Positions 1-11,464 of a DNA stretch of 64,000 bases are shown one piece after another (the stretch's first letter is position 1; every line of letters begins with the position of its first letter). A program made the translations under genes and the position numbers. Below the pieces are notes generated by a model. It did no database searches and was not told the DNA's origin. It worked only from the letters and a program-made list of their open reading frames with translations. The stretch comes from Burkholderia ambifaria AMMD (GTDB lineage: Bacteria; Pseudomonadota; Gammaproteobacteria; Burkholderiales; Burkholderiaceae): positions 1,922,001 through 1,986,000 of the forward strand of contig NC_008390.1 in assembly GCF_000203915.1 (NCBI RefSeq). Direction: 5' to 3'.

Positions 1-897
1 CCCCCATTCGGGCGCCAGCAGGAAGAACGGGTTTTCGATCGCTTTCGGGTTCTGGATCAGCAGCGCGCCCTGGCCGAAGTAGTTCAGCACGAGCGACGGC
101 ATCACGAGCCCGTACGCGGCGAGGCGGATCGGCTTCGCGCCAAAGTGGCCCATGTCCGCGTAGAGCGCTTCCGCACCGGTCAGCACCAGCACGACCGAAC
201 CCAGCACGACATAGGCCTGCAACAGGTGGTCGGCCATGAACGATGCCGCGTAGTACGGATTGATCGCCGCGATGATGCCCGGCACGCGCGCGATGTGGTA
301 CACGCCGAGTGCCGCGATCACGATGAACCACACGACCATGATCGGGCCGAACAGCTTGCCGACCAGCGCGGTGCCGTGGCGCTGGATCCAGAACAGCGCG
401 ATCAGGATCACGATCGTGATCGGCAGCACGAGGTGGGACAAGTGCGGTGTCGCGATTTCGAGACCTTCGACCGCCGACATCACCGAGATCGCCGGTGTGA
501 TCACCGCGTCCCCGTAGAACATGCACGCGCCGAATATCCCGAGCGCCATCAGCGCGCCCGCGACGCGGGTCTTCGGGTCGAGCGGCCGCAGCGACAGGGC
601 CATCAGCGCGAGCACGCCGCCCTCGCCGTTGTTGTCGGCCCGCATCACGAACAGCAGATATTTGATGCCGACCACGAGGATGATCGCCCAGAACAGCAGC
701 GAGATCACCCCCAGGATCGAGCTTTCGGTCAGCGGGATGCCGTGTGCGGGGCTGAACGCCTCCTTCAGCGCATACAGCGGGCTCGTCCCGATGTCGCCGA
801 ACACCACGCCGATGGCCGCTATCGCAAGCGCCCGCATCGAGTGTTGGTGCGTCGAATGCGCATGGGCTGCGTCGGTCGCCTGGATCGTGTCGTTCAT
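1..897 (-). CDS. kup: Kup-family low-affinity potassium transporter (3' part outside window)
   Basis: The 299 N-terminal residues are visible. Kup proteins are usually about 630 residues, so the C-terminal half lies beyond position 1. Family landmarks include [17 protein letters not shown] near residue 35, then a series of hydrophobic helices including [16 protein letters not shown]. The protein is an inner-membrane K+ uptake system, thought to be a proton symporter. The ATG at 897 gives the usual short acidic N-terminus before the first helix. It is transcribed away from the purA block, and the 273-bp gap to the next gene holds that gene's terminator and the kup leader. Confidence 0.95.
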   Translation of the reverse strand, partial: MNDTIQATDAAHAHSTHQHSMRALAIAAIGVVFGDIGTSPLYALKEAFSPAHGIPLTESSILGVISLLFWAIILVVGIKYLLFVMRADNNGEGGVLALMALSLRPLDPKTRVAGALMALGIFGACMFYGDAVITPAISVMSAVEGLEIATPHLSHLVLPITIVILIALFWIQRHGTALVGKLFGPIMVVWFIVIAALGVYHIARVPGIIAAINPYYAASFMADHLLQAYVVLGSVVLVLTGAEALYADMGHFGAKPIRLAAYGLVMPSLVLNYFGQGALLIQNPKAIENPFFLLAPEWG

Positions 898-1115
898 ATG
901 AAGCGTAATAATCGGGTCCGGTCGGACAAAACGAGCGCTATTCTACTCGCGCCCCCCTGAAACACCGCCCTGCCGTGTTGCCCTGACACCACGTGATCCA
1001 CGCCGCGCATGCAATCCCGCGCAAGCTGTGGCAGGGCTGCCATCATAGCCGGGCCCGCGCCGTCTGCCTACCGCGAACGGCCGATCGACGCGACCGCCGG
1101 CCTTCCGCGCCAATG

Positions 1116-1141
1116 AAAAACGGCGCCGCAAGCGGCGCCGT
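1116..1141 (-). terminator. Rho-independent terminator of the purA/phosphoribosyltransferase operon
   Basis: Read on the minus strand, the arms ACGGCGCCGC and GCGGCGCCGT enclose a short TT loop and run into TTTTTC. It lies about 30 bp past the phosphoribosyltransferase stop. The rest of the 898-1170 gap shows no gene. Confidence 0.85.
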
Positions 1142-1170
1142 ACAAGGCTTTCGTTCGATCGGCGGGGCGC

Positions 1171-1767
1171 TTACGCGCCCGAACCGTCGCGCTGCGCGCG
1201 ACCACGCTTGATCCACGCCTCGAGGTTGTGCGGACGAACGGTGTCCCACTCTTCGAACGGCTGATGAATCCACGGGTTCGTCGGCAGATACTGCGTGTGA
1301 TAGTCGGGCTTCACCTTCGAGCAACCCTTGTACCAGAGTACGGCCGAACGCACGGCCGTGACGGCCGGATAGCGCTCCTTGAGATGCTCCTGCACGCGCG
1401 CGAGCGTGACGCCCGAATCGACGAGATCGTCGACCAGCAGCACGTTGCCCGCGAGCTGGCCGCGCGTCATCGTGATGTACTGCGCGATGTCGAGCTCACC
1501 CTGCTCGGTGCCGGCCGCTTCGCGGTACGAACTCGTCGCGAGGATCGCGAGCGGGACGTCATAGATGCGCGAGAGCTGATCGCCGACACGCAGACCGCCG
1601 CGCGCGAGGCACAGGATCTGGTCGAACTTCCAGCCCGATGCATGCACCTGGAGCGCGAGCAGCTCGATCAGACGATGGTATTCGTCCCAGCCTACCCACA
1701 GGTTCTTGTCGTCGTTGCGCGGATCGGTCATCAAGTCTGCCGCCGTCATCGTGATTTGCTGCGTCAT
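1171..1767 (-). CDS. Phosphoribosyltransferase (xanthine/hypoxanthine PRT-like)
   Basis: A 198-residue type I phosphoribosyltransferase. The PRPP-binding loop is visible as LLVDDLVDSGVTL near residue 110, and a conserved LARGGLRVGDQLS segment lies near residue 53. The family transfers phosphoribose from PRPP to a purine base, but the base is not certain from sequence. The ATG at 1767 (MTQQITMTAADLM) lies 8 bp after the purA stop. The reading frame stays open upstream into purA, but that part is shadow sequence. Co-transcription with purA suggests purine salvage. Confidence 0.88.
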   Translation of the reverse strand: MTQQITMTAADLMTDPRNDDKNLWVGWDEYHRLIELLALQVHASGWKFDQILCLARGGLRVGDQLSRIYDVPLAILATSSYREAAGTEQGELDIAQYITMTRGQLAGNVLLVDDLVDSGVTLARVQEHLKERYPAVTAVRSAVLWYKGCSKVKPDYHTQYLPTNPWIHQPFEEWDTVRPHNLEAWIKRGRAQRDGSGA

Positions 1768-1775
1768 GCTGAAAA

Positions 1776-3131
<1,356 letters not shown>

Positions 3132-3235
3132 TTAGCTGGTTAAAAACGTATTCTACCTAGGTTCGCGGGCGATTCCGAATTTTTCCGTTTCGCTTCAACG
3201 ATATGCACGCCGAACGACGGCCCGCGAACCCCTCT

Positions 3236-4384
3236 TTAACGGGGTTCGACCACCCATGCGCCGTTGCGCTCGACGAGCGATCGGTCGCACGCGAATTCGT
3301 CGAGCACGTGGTCGTGCCCGGGCAATGCCTGGATCACGACCTCGCCCGCATCGCGCAGCGCCGCGACGGCCGCGCCCAGCGCATCGTCCTGCGCCCACGG
3401 CGCAAGAATCGCGGTACCGCGCGCCTCGATCGGCGAAATCCGCGCGAGCTCGCGCAGATCGAGCGAGAAGCCCGTCGCCGGGCGGGCGCGACCGTAAGCC
3501 TGCCCCACGTGGTCGTAACGGCCGCCGCGCGCGATCGCGTTCGGCACGCCGTCGATGTACGCCGTAAACATTGCGCCGCTGTGGTACGCGTAGCCGCGCA
3601 GGTCAGCCAGATCGATCGCCACCTCGACGCCCTTCGCCTGGGCCGCGAGCTGCGCGAGATCGTCGAGCGCGCGCGTGATCTCGGGCAGCACCGGCAGCCG
3701 CGCGCGCGCCTCGTCGAGCACGCTCGCGTCGCCGTACAGATGCGGCAACGCACGCAGCGCCGCGCGCGTGTCGGCGCCGAGATCGTCGGTGAGTTCGTTC
3801 AGCAGCGGCACGTCCTTGCCCGACAGCGCGTCGTACAGCGACTCGCCGCGCTCGGCAGCCTGCGCGTCGCGCGCGAGCAGCGCCGCGAGCACGCCTGCAT
3901 GGCACAGGTCCAGACGGATTCGCGACAGCCCCGCGAGGTGCAGCGCGTCGAGCATCAATTGCTGGATCTCGAGATCGGCTTCCAGCCCGGCATGCCCGTA
4001 GATTTCGGCGCCGATCTGGATCTGTTCGCGCGTCGCGTGCAGGCCGCGCGGACGCGTATGCATCACATGCCCCGCATAGCAAAGGCGCGTGACGCCCTGG
4101 CGGTTCAGCAGGTGCGCGTCGATGCGCGCGACCTGCGGCGTGATGTCCGCGCGCAGGCCGAGCGTGCGGCCCGACAGCTGGTCGACCAGCTTGAAGGTGC
4201 GCAGGCGCAGGTCGGCGCCGCCGCTCGTCAGCAGCGACTCGAGGTATTCGAGCAGCGGCGGCATCACCATTTCGTAGCCGTACGAACGGAAGCGGTCGAG
4301 CAGCCTGCGGCGCAGCTCCTCGATCTTGCGCGCTTCCGACGGCAGTACGTCGGCGATATTCTCGGGAAGTAACCAGGTCGACAT
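3236..4384 (-). CDS. hisZ: ATP phosphoribosyltransferase regulatory subunit HisZ
   Basis: 382 residues resembling the catalytic core of class II histidyl-tRNA synthetase ([35 protein letters not shown]). It lacks the C-terminal anticodon-binding domain, which distinguishes HisZ from HisS. HisZ pairs with short-form HisG in the first histidine biosynthesis step. hisG is not in this window. The ATG at 4384 ([15 protein letters not shown]) is the family start; the 15 upstream codons are not conserved-looking. Sharing a block with purA is the usual beta-proteobacterial arrangement. Confidence 0.94.
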   Translation of the reverse strand: MSTWLLPENIADVLPSEARKIEELRRRLLDRFRSYGYEMVMPPLLEYLESLLTSGGADLRLRTFKLVDQLSGRTLGLRADITPQVARIDAHLLNRQGVTRLCYAGHVMHTRPRGLHATREQIQIGAEIYGHAGLEADLEIQQLMLDALHLAGLSRIRLDLCHAGVLAALLARDAQAAERGESLYDALSGKDVPLLNELTDDLGADTRAALRALPHLYGDASVLDEARARLPVLPEITRALDDLAQLAAQAKGVEVAIDLADLRGYAYHSGAMFTAYIDGVPNAIARGGRYDHVGQAYGRARPATGFSLDLRELARISPIEARGTAILAPWAQDDALGAAVAALRDAGEVVIQALPGHDHVLDEFACDRSLVERNGAWVVEPR

Positions 4385-4497
4385 CGGTACGGTCCTACGA
4401 CGGGAAACAGGGCGCGACGCGCGCGCCACGAGATGAAATCGGAAATCGGAATCGTGCGGAACGGACGGCGGATTGGCCGTCTCGTTCAGGTCTCCGT

Positions 4498-4689
4498 TCA
4501 GGTGGCGAGCAGCAGCAGGATGAGCCCCAGCGCCATCACGATGAGCCCGCCGATCCGGATATGATGCGGCGGCCGCTCCGCAATTCTACGAAACGTGTCG
4601 CGCCAGGCGACGGGAAACACGAAGGGAAACGCCCCCTCGATGATCAGCATCAGTGCTACCGCGAGCAACAACGAACCAGCCAGATCCAT
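4498..4689 (-). CDS. DUF2065 family small membrane protein
   Basis: 63 residues with two hydrophobic helices (about 5-25 and 44-62) joined by a basic loop, [16 protein letters not shown]. This matches the YjeT/DUF2065 family, which is found beside hflK/hflC and purA in many proteobacteria and has no settled function. It begins 36 bp after hflC stops and precedes hisZ on the same strand, so it is probably part of the hfq-hflXKC transcript. Confidence 0.88.
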   Translation of the reverse strand: MDLAGSLLLAVALMLIIEGAFPFVFPVAWRDTFRRIAERPPHHIRIGGLIVMALGLILLLLAT

Positions 4690-4725
4690 GCGAACGACGG
4701 CGCCGCTCGACGCGGCGCCCCAAGG

Positions 4726-5625
4726 TCAGTGTTTGCGGGGAGCAGGTGCCGCCGGTGCGGCACCGCCCGTCGGGCTGCGCATGAAACGGAAAAACTCGCT
4801 GTCGGGATCGACCACGATGATGTCGTTGCGCTTGAAGGTGTTCCGGTAAGCCTGCAGGCTCGCGTAGAACTGGTAGAACTGCGGATCCTGGCCGAACGCG
4901 TCGGCGGCGATCGACGCGGCCTTCGCATCGCCCTCACCCTTGATCGTCTGCGCGGACTTGTACGCATTCGCGAGCACCGCCTGCTGTTCGCGCTCCGCAT
5001 CGGCCTTGATCTGTTCGACATCCGCAGCGCCATCCGCGCGCACCTGCGCGGCCTGCGCGCGCAGCGCGGCAATCATCCGCTGATAGACGGCGTCGGCCTG
5101 CGCGGCCGGCAAGTCGACGCGCGTCAACTGGACGTCGACCACGTCGACGCCGAAGCCGGATGCCTGCGCGCGCACCGCATCGCGAGCCGCATTGGCGATG
5201 TCGCGCTGTCCGCCGAGCGCGTCGTCGAGCGCACGCTTGCCGAACGCGTCACCGAGCGCGCCCTTCAGCGCGCCGGCCAGACGCTCGGCGGCGGTGGCCG
5301 AGTCGCCGCTCGTCGCCGTGAAGTACTTCATCGGATCGCTGATCCGGTACTTGACCGCATACGTGACGAGCAGATCGTGCTTGTCTTCGGTCGCCAGTTG
5401 CAGCGGATCCGACGATTCGAGCGATTGCAGGCGCGTGTCGATCAGCGTCGCCGTCTGCAGCGGCGGCGGCAGCTTGAAATGGATGCCGGGGCCCGCGAGT
5501 TCGGGCTGCGTGCCGTCGCGGCCCGACAGCACGGCCGTGTGGCGCGGATCGACGGTCAGCACGGTCGACGACGCCGCGAAGGCGACGATCACGATTGCGA
5601 CGACGAGCGCAATGATTCGGTTCAT
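4726..5625 (-). CDS. hflC: Membrane protease modulator HflC
   Basis: 299 residues: an N-terminal signal-anchor helix (about 3-20), then an SPFH/prohibitin domain with the typical TVDPRHTAVL start and an Ala/Glu-rich coiled coil (IKADAEREQQAVLANAYKSA). HflC forms a periplasm-facing complex with HflK around the FtsH protease and restrains its activity. It starts 14 bp after hflK stops, as expected for a co-translated pair. Confidence 0.96.
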   Translation of the reverse strand: MNRIIALVVAIVIVAFAASSTVLTVDPRHTAVLSGRDGTQPELAGPGIHFKLPPPLQTATLIDTRLQSLESSDPLQLATEDKHDLLVTYAVKYRISDPMKYFTATSGDSATAAERLAGALKGALGDAFGKRALDDALGGQRDIANAARDAVRAQASGFGVDVVDVQLTRVDLPAAQADAVYQRMIAALRAQAAQVRADGAADVEQIKADAEREQQAVLANAYKSAQTIKGEGDAKAASIAADAFGQDPQFYQFYASLQAYRNTFKRNDIIVVDPDSEFFRFMRSPTGGAAPAAPAPRKH

Positions 5626-5639
5626 GTTCTGCGCTCCCG

Positions 5640-7001
5640 TTACTTCGTATCGTCTTCGCGCGAGCGGCTGCGGAACGCTTCGCGCGACCGCAGCACGTCG
5701 CTGCCCGGTGCGGGCGCCGCCGCGGCCGAAGCCGAGGCCGCGCTCGCGGGCACGCTCGCCACCGCGCCGGCCGGCGCCGACGCTGCGTCGGGCGCGGATG
5801 CGCCGGCGGGCGTCGCGGCATTCGTGGCGCTCGCGGCGTTTTGTCGCCCCTGCTCGACGAGCTTGTCGAGCGGCAGGTACACGACGTTGCTGCCCTTGTT
5901 GCCGACGAACACCTTCGTCGCGTTCGAATAGATTTCCTGCATCGTCTCGAGGTACATCCGCTCGCGAATCACCGCGGGCGCCTTCGAATACTGCGCATAG
6001 ACCTGCTTGAAGCGGTCGGCGTCGCCTTCGGCCTCGGTGACCACGCGATCGGCATACGCCTTCGCTTCGTCGACGAGTTTCGCGGCATTGCCCTGCGCCT
6101 TCGGCAGCAGGTCGTTCGCATAGGCCTGCGCGGTACGCTTGGCGGCCTCGCGCTCATCGCGCGCCTTCGCGACTTCGGCGTACGCGGCTTGCGTCTGCTC
6201 CGGCGCCGCGACGCTCTGCATCGTGACGGCCGTGACCTCGAGCCCCGACTGGTAGCGATCGAGATCGCGCTGGATCGCGGCGGACAGCTGCTCGCGCAGC
6301 GCGTCGCGGTCCTGATTCAGCATGTCGGCCGCGCTGCGCGTGCCGACGATCGCGCGCACCGCGGCCTGCGCGGCCTCCGACACGCCGCGCTCGGGGTCGA
6401 CGCTGCGGAACAGGTAATCGGTTGCCGAACGGATCCGGTACTGGACGACGAAGCGCACGTCGACGATGTCGGCGTCGCGCGTCAGCATCGCCGCCTCCTT
6501 CACGTTCGCGAGACGCACGACGTTGTTGCGGCCGATCTCGATCGAGCGGACCTGCGACGTGTCGACGATCTCGTGCGACGCGAACGGATACGGCGCGCGC
6601 CAGTGCACGCCCTGACCGACCGTGCCGGACAATTTGCCGAACTGCAGCACGACGCCCGTCTGGCCGTCCTGCACGACGAACAGCCCGCTGCCCGCGTAGA
6701 CCGCGACCAGCACGCCGATCACGATGCCGACGCCGACGCGCGCGGCCCGGCCGTTGTCGGGCCGGAAGCCCTTGCCGCCCTTGCCGCCGAACAGGCCGCT
6801 CAGACGCCGGTTGAAGTTGCGCCACATCTCGTCGAGATCGGGCGGACCGTCACCGTCGCCACCGGGCGGACGCTTCGATTCGTTCGCACGCGGACGGGAT
6901 GCGTCGTTGCCCTTGCCTTCGCCGCGTCCCCAGCGGGGATCGTTGATCGACAGCAAGGCGCGCATCCGCCGCCAGGTACTCCGCTCGTTGTATTCGTTCA
7001 C
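5640..7001 (-). CDS. hflK: Membrane protease modulator HflK
   Basis: 453 residues. A Gly/Pro/Asp-rich cytoplasmic N-terminus (about 1-85) leads to one transmembrane helix (VGVGIVIGVLVAVYAGSGLF), an SPFH domain and a long coiled coil. The tail is Ala/Ser/Pro-rich and of low complexity (about 390-440). It acts with HflC on FtsH. The start is GTG at 7001; no ATG gives the family N-terminus MNEYNERSTWRRM. The gene lies between hflX and hflC in the classical hfq-hflX-hflK-hflC order. Confidence 0.96.
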   Translation of the reverse strand: MNEYNERSTWRRMRALLSINDPRWGRGEGKGNDASRPRANESKRPPGGDGDGPPDLDEMWRNFNRRLSGLFGGKGGKGFRPDNGRAARVGVGIVIGVLVAVYAGSGLFVVQDGQTGVVLQFGKLSGTVGQGVHWRAPYPFASHEIVDTSQVRSIEIGRNNVVRLANVKEAAMLTRDADIVDVRFVVQYRIRSATDYLFRSVDPERGVSEAAQAAVRAIVGTRSAADMLNQDRDALREQLSAAIQRDLDRYQSGLEVTAVTMQSVAAPEQTQAAYAEVAKARDEREAAKRTAQAYANDLLPKAQGNAAKLVDEAKAYADRVVTEAEGDADRFKQVYAQYSKAPAVIRERMYLETMQEIYSNATKVFVGNKGSNVVYLPLDKLVEQGRQNAASATNAATPAGASAPDAASAPAGAVASVPASAASASAAAAPAPGSDVLRSREAFRSRSREDDTK

Positions 7002-7048
7002 CAGAGTTTGTTCACCAGATGGGACGTCAGCGAACCGGCCGGGGCCGG

Positions 7049-8239
7049 TTAGCGCCCGTGTTCGGAAATCGTGTGGTCTTCGTGTGGTTCTGCGGGAGCG
7101 CCGTCGAGCGCGCCGTTGGGTAACGTCGCGCCGGTAAGGTGTTCCGCGGAGGCGATTTCGGCGATGGCGGCACGCAACGTGTCGAGACCCTGACCGGTGC
7201 GCGCGCTCAAAAAGACGCGCGAAATATTACCATACTCGTCTCGCTCGACCGCGTCGCCGCGGGCCGCCAGCTCGGGCACGGCGTCGATCTTGTTGAACAC
7301 CAGCACCTGCCGGATCGTGTCGGCGCCGATTTCGTGCAGCACGCCGTTCACCTGCTCGATCTGTTCGAGCCGCACCGCGCTCGACGCATCGACCACGTGC
7401 AGCAGCAAATCCGCATGGATCGTTTCCTCGAGGGTCGCGCGGAATGCGGCAACCAGCTGGTGAGGCAGTTCGCGGATGAACCCGACCGTATCGGACACGA
7501 CGATCTGGCCGACCTCGTCACCCAGGTACACGCGCCGCGACGTCGTGTCGAGCGTGGCGAACAGCTGGTCGGCCGCATAGGCCTGCGCCTTCGTCAGCGC
7601 ATTGAACAGCGTCGACTTGCCCGCGTTCGTATAGCCGACGAGCGACACCGACATCGTGCCGCTGCGCGCGCGCTGGCGACGCTGCGTGCTGTGTTGCCGG
7701 CGCAGCCGGTCGAGCCGCGACTTCAGCATCTTGATGCGCTCGCCAATCAGCCGGCGGTCGGTTTCGAGCTGGGTTTCGCCGGGGCCGCGCAGGCCGATAC
7801 CACCCTTTTGCCGCTCCAGGTGGGTCCATGCGCGAATCAGCCGGGTCGACAGGTATTGCAGCTGCGCAAGCTCGACCTGCAGCTTGCCTTCGTGGCTGCG
7901 GGCGCGCTGCGCGAAGATATCGAGGATGAGGCTCGTGCGATCGACCACCCGCCTGTTCAGCGCCTGCTCCAGGTTGCGTTGCTGGGCCGGTGCCAGTGCG
8001 TGGTTGAAGATGACGATTTCGACGTTGTGTGCGTCGCAGGCGAGCCGGAGTTCTTCGGCTTTGCCGCTGCCGATGAACATCTTGGCATCGGGACTGGCGC
8101 GACGACCGGTGAGGGTGACGGCGGGACGGGCCCCCGCACTGGAGGCGAGAAGACTGAGTTCTTCCAGACTGGCTTCGAAATCGGTCTTGCCGAAGTCGAT
8201 GCCGACGAGCGCTGCGTTGATCAAATTATCGGGTGTCAA
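7049..8239 (-). CDS. hflX: Ribosome-associated GTPase HflX
   Basis: About 396 residues. The N-terminal HflX domain (LSLLASSAGARPAVTLTGRRASPDAKMFIGSG in part) contains KAEELRLACDAHNVEIVIFN, followed by a coiled linker with GGIGLRGPGETQLETDRR. The G domain has G1 GYTNAGKSTLFNAL, G3 DTVGF and G4 NKID. HflX splits stalled ribosomes in other bacteria. The start is uncertain: only TTG codons fit (8239 or five codons later). It lies 57 bp after hfq. Confidence 0.95.
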   Translation of the reverse strand: MTPDNLINAALVGIDFGKTDFEASLEELSLLASSAGARPAVTLTGRRASPDAKMFIGSGKAEELRLACDAHNVEIVIFNHALAPAQQRNLEQALNRRVVDRTSLILDIFAQRARSHEGKLQVELAQLQYLSTRLIRAWTHLERQKGGIGLRGPGETQLETDRRLIGERIKMLKSRLDRLRRQHSTQRRQRARSGTMSVSLVGYTNAGKSTLFNALTKAQAYAADQLFATLDTTSRRVYLGDEVGQIVVSDTVGFIRELPHQLVAAFRATLEETIHADLLLHVVDASSAVRLEQIEQVNGVLHEIGADTIRQVLVFNKIDAVPELAARGDAVERDEYGNISRVFLSARTGQGLDTLRAAIAEIASAEHLTGATLPNGALDGAPAEPHEDHTISEHGR

Positions 8240-8296
8240 GATAAGGCGGCTGGCATCGGTCGCTCGCGGCGACCGGATGCCGGCCGCTGCGATAGG

Positions 8297-8539
8297 TTAG
8301 GACGTGGTCGCTTCCGCGTCCGGGTGGAAATTCACCGGGCGCGCCGGCACGACCGTCGAGATGGCGTGCTTGTAGACCATCTGGGTCACCGTATTACGGA
8401 GCAACACGACGTACTGGTCGAACGATTCGATGTTCCCTTGGAGCTTGATGCCGTTGACGAGATAGATCGAAACGGGAACGTGCTCTTTGCGCAGTGCGTT
8501 CAAAAACGGGTCTTGTAACAATTGCCCTTTGTTGCTCAT
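8297..8539 (-). CDS. hfq: RNA chaperone Hfq
   Basis: 80 residues, matching Hfq length. The Sm1 region ([39 protein letters not shown]) and Sm2 signature [10 protein letters not shown] are intact, and the C-terminal tail is short. Hfq forms a hexameric ring that pairs small RNAs with mRNAs. The ATG at 8539 is preferred over one four codons upstream because it yields the conserved [13 protein letters not shown]. It heads the hfq-hflX-hflK-hflC run, 154 bp after der. Confidence 0.98.
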
Positions 8540-8693
8540 GGCGTACTCCATCTTTTTTTGCAGGTTGATCTGAATTTGGCGCCGAAGAAAAAGAGATCCG
8601 GCGCCAATCGCTACACTATAGCTGATTTTGCCTGCCCCGCCCGGCAGCAGGCCATGCGGCCTAGCCCTTGCGGGACGTGCGTGGCAGGCATGT

Positions 8694-10031
8694 TCAGCCC
8701 TTGTCCGCGTACGGATTGTTCGACGAACGGAACTCTATGCGCAATGGAGTCCCGGTCAGGGAGAAAGTTTCGCGGAATCGGTTTTCGAGGTAGCGTTTGT
8801 ACGTTTCGGTCACCGCGTCGAGCGCGTTGCCGTGGATCACGATCAGCGGCGGATTCTGTCCGCCCTGGTGCGCGTAGCGCAGCTTCGGACGCACCGGGCC
8901 GCGACGGCGCGGCTGCTGGAACTCGACGGCCTCGATCAGCGCGCGCGTGAGCTTCGGCGTCGGCAGTTTCGCCATGGCCGCCGCGTATGCATCGTCGACC
9001 GAGCGCATCAGCGCGCCGATGCCCGTCTTCTTCGCGGCCGAAATGTAGTGCGATTTCGCGAAGTCGAGGAATTTCAGCTTGCGGGTCAAATCCGCTTTCG
9101 CGCGATCGCGCGCGTGGTCGTCGAGACCGTCCCACTTGTTGACGCCGATCACGAGCGCGCGGCCCTGTTCGACGACGAAGCCGGCGATGTGCGCGTCCTG
9201 GTCGGAAATGTCCTGCTGCGCATCCAGCAGAAGAATGACGACATTCGCGTCGGAGATCGATTGCAGCGTCTTCACGACCGAGAATTTCTCGATCGCCTCG
9301 AACACCTTGCCGCGGCGCCGCAGGCCTGCGGTGTCGATCAACGTGTATTTCTTGCCGTTACGCTCGAAGTCGACGTAGATCGAATCGCGCGTCGTACCCG
9401 GCATGTCGAACGCGATCACGCGGTCCTCGCCGATCAGCGCGTTCACGAGCGTCGACTTGCCGACGTTCGGGCGGCCCACGATCGCGATCTTGATGCCGCG
9501 CGACGGATCGTCTTCGTCCGCTTCCTCGGGCTGGCCCGCGTACGCGACTTCCAGCGCCTCGTTGATCATGTCGGTCACGCCGTCGCCGTGCGCGGCCGAG
9601 ATCGCGCGCGGATCGCCGAGGCCGAGCTCGTAGAAGTCCGTCGCGACCGCCGTGTACTTCATCCCCTCGGCCTTGTTGACGACCAGGAAGATCGGCCGGC
9701 CGGTCTTGCGCAGGTAGTCGGCGATCGACTTGTCCTGCGGCGCGAGCCCGTTACGGCCGTCGACGATGAACACGACGACGTCGGCTTCCTCGACGGCCTG
9801 CCGCGTCTGGCGCGCCATCTGGTGCAGGATGCCGTCCTTCGCGACGGGTTCGAAGCCGCCGGTATCGACGACCAGGTACGGCCGTTCGCCGACCCGCCCT
9901 TCGCCGTAATGGCGATCGCGCGTGAGGCCGGGCAAATCGGCGACCAGCGCATCACGCGAGCGCGTGAGCCGGTTGAACAGCGTGGATTTCCCCACATTGG
10001 GGCGCCCAACAAGGGCAATGACCGGTTTCAT
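8694..10031 (-). CDS. der: Ribosome biogenesis GTPase Der (EngA)
   Basis: 445 residues with the diagnostic tandem G domains: G1 motifs [14 protein letters not shown] near residue 8 and [14 protein letters not shown] near residue 188, each followed by G3 and NKAE/NKWD G4 motifs. The C-terminal KH-like domain binds rRNA. Der is essential for 50S assembly. It lies downstream of bamB, the same order as in E. coli. The intervening 247 bp holds two strong inverted repeats, listed separately. Confidence 0.97.
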
Positions 10032-10052
10032 CTGTGTTTTCTACGGTGATGC

Positions 10053-10077
10053 GCAGCAGCGGGAGGCCCGCTGCTGC
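10053..10077 (-). repeat. Perfect 11-bp inverted repeat in the der leader
   Basis: GCAGCAGCGGG and CCCGCTGCTGC flank a 3-nt AGG spacer, ending 21 bp upstream of the der ATG. In RNA it would form a very stable hairpin. No T-run follows on the minus strand, so it is not a normal terminator. It could shape der translation or mark the end of Rho-terminated bamB transcripts. Confidence 0.6.
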
Positions 10078-10188
10078 GGGCGGCTGCGCTGAATGAAAAT
10101 ATCACGAATTCGCGCCGCGCCGGATGCGCGCGCCGGGCGCGCGTTGCACGCCGTGGTCTTTCGTTTCGAACTGCCTTTCAAATACCGA

Positions 10189-10209
10189 GCGGCCGGGAAC
10201 ACCGGCCGC
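10189..10209 (-). terminator. Terminator-like hairpin downstream of bamB
   Basis: GCGGCCGG and CCGGCCGC arms with a 5-nt loop, about 70 bp past the bamB stop. On the minus strand it is followed by TCGGTATTTG, a poor U-tract. It may act as a weak or Rho-assisted terminator. The rest of the 10032-10278 gap shows no gene. Confidence 0.45.
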
Positions 10210-10278
10210 CTTCGTGTCGCACGACCGCGGCGCGCGGGACGAGCCCGCCGCGCCGCGATCGCGCCTGTTGCGTGCGCG

Positions 10279-11424
10279 TCAGCGCGGACGGAACCCGTAC
10301 AGGCCGCCGTCCTTCGTCTGCACGACGAGCGTATTGCCCGCCAGGACCGGCGCCGCGGTAATCGCGCTGCCGTCCGTCTTCATCCGCGCGATGAAGCTGC
10401 CGTCCTCGCGCGACAGGAAGTGCACGAAGCCCTTGTAGTCGCCCATCACGACCGCATGGCCAAGCAGGTAAGGCACGCCGACGTCGCGGCTCTTCAGCTT
10501 GTCGTTGCGCCAGAGCTGGTTGCCGCTCGCCGAGTCGTAAGCCGTCACGACCGACCAGTCGTCGCCGCCGGCGACGACCGAATCGTCCTGCGCAAGGCCG
10601 CTGCGGCTCGAGAACGCCTTTTCCCACAGCGGACGGCCAGAGTTGGCGTCGAAGCAGCCGATCTGCCCCTGGAACGTGACCGCACATGCTTCGGCACCGA
10701 CGAGCGTCGGCGGACCGCTGACGTCGTTGATGCGCTCCACTTCGGTCACACCCTTCGGGAACGACACCGGCGTCTGCCAGAACGGTTCGCCCGTCTGCAG
10801 GTTGATCGCTACCAGACCACCGCCGGGGAAGCCCGCCAGCACGGCAGCATCGCCCGCGAACGTCATGCCGGCCGACACGCGCAGGTTCAGCGGCACCGCG
10901 CGGTTGCGGTAGTTCCACTTCTGCTCGCCCGTCTGCGCGTTGAACGCGATCACCTGGCCGTCGATCGTGCGCACGATCACGAGGCCGTTGCCGACCAGCG
11001 GCGGCGAGAAGATCTCGCCCTGCACGCTCGTCTTCCACAGCAGCTTGCCGTCGGGGCCGAGGACGAACACGCCGCCCTTGAGCGCGCCGACCGCGGTCAG
11101 GTTGCCGTCGCTGCCGACACCGGCCGACAGGTCCGAACCGACCTTCGAGCGCCACAGCGTCTGGCCCGTCTTCGCGTCGATCTTCTCGACCGAACCGTTC
11201 TCACCCGCGGCATAGACGGCGTCGCCCACGGCCACCGGCGTGAACAGGTAGCGCCCGCCCTTGCCGACGCTCGCCTTCCAGACCTGTTGCACGTCCATGA
11301 CGGGCTTGAACTCGGTGAGCGGCGTCGGCACGCGGCGCGCGTCCTTCGACGACGAGCAGGCCGCCAATGCCAGGACAGCCGCCGCGCAGGCTACGGGCAC
11401 AGCGTAACGTTTCAGCAAATTCAT
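10279..11424 (-). CDS. bamB: Outer-membrane assembly lipoprotein BamB
   Basis: 381 residues. The signal peptide ends in a lipobox, LALAAC, with the lipidated Cys near residue 23. The rest is a beta-propeller of PQQ-like repeats, visible as recurring blocks such as GQTLWRSKVG, GKLLWKTSVQ, GEQKWNYRN and GNQLWRNDK. BamB belongs to the BAM complex, which inserts beta-barrel proteins in the outer membrane. It follows yfgM with about 40 bp between, in the hisS-yfgM-bamB-der order. Confidence 0.96.
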   Translation of the reverse strand: MNLLKRYAVPVACAAAVLALAACSSSKDARRVPTPLTEFKPVMDVQQVWKASVGKGGRYLFTPVAVGDAVYAAGENGSVEKIDAKTGQTLWRSKVGSDLSAGVGSDGNLTAVGALKGGVFVLGPDGKLLWKTSVQGEIFSPPLVGNGLVIVRTIDGQVIAFNAQTGEQKWNYRNRAVPLNLRVSAGMTFAGDAAVLAGFPGGGLVAINLQTGEPFWQTPVSFPKGVTEVERINDVSGPPTLVGAEACAVTFQGQIGCFDANSGRPLWEKAFSSRSGLAQDDSVVAGGDDWSVVTAYDSASGNQLWRNDKLKSRDVGVPYLLGHAVVMGDYKGFVHFLSREDGSFIARMKTDGSAITAAPVLAGNTLVVQTKDGGLYGFRPR

Positions 11425-11464
11425 CGGTTAGCGAAGCAGAGTTAAGAGGTTGAGGGGGCCGGAA

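Noticed and set aside
145..960. Open frame of 271 codons on the plus strand
   Set aside because: It lies opposite kup, its translation is His/Arg/Asp-rich with no domain, and the kup frame is clearly real.
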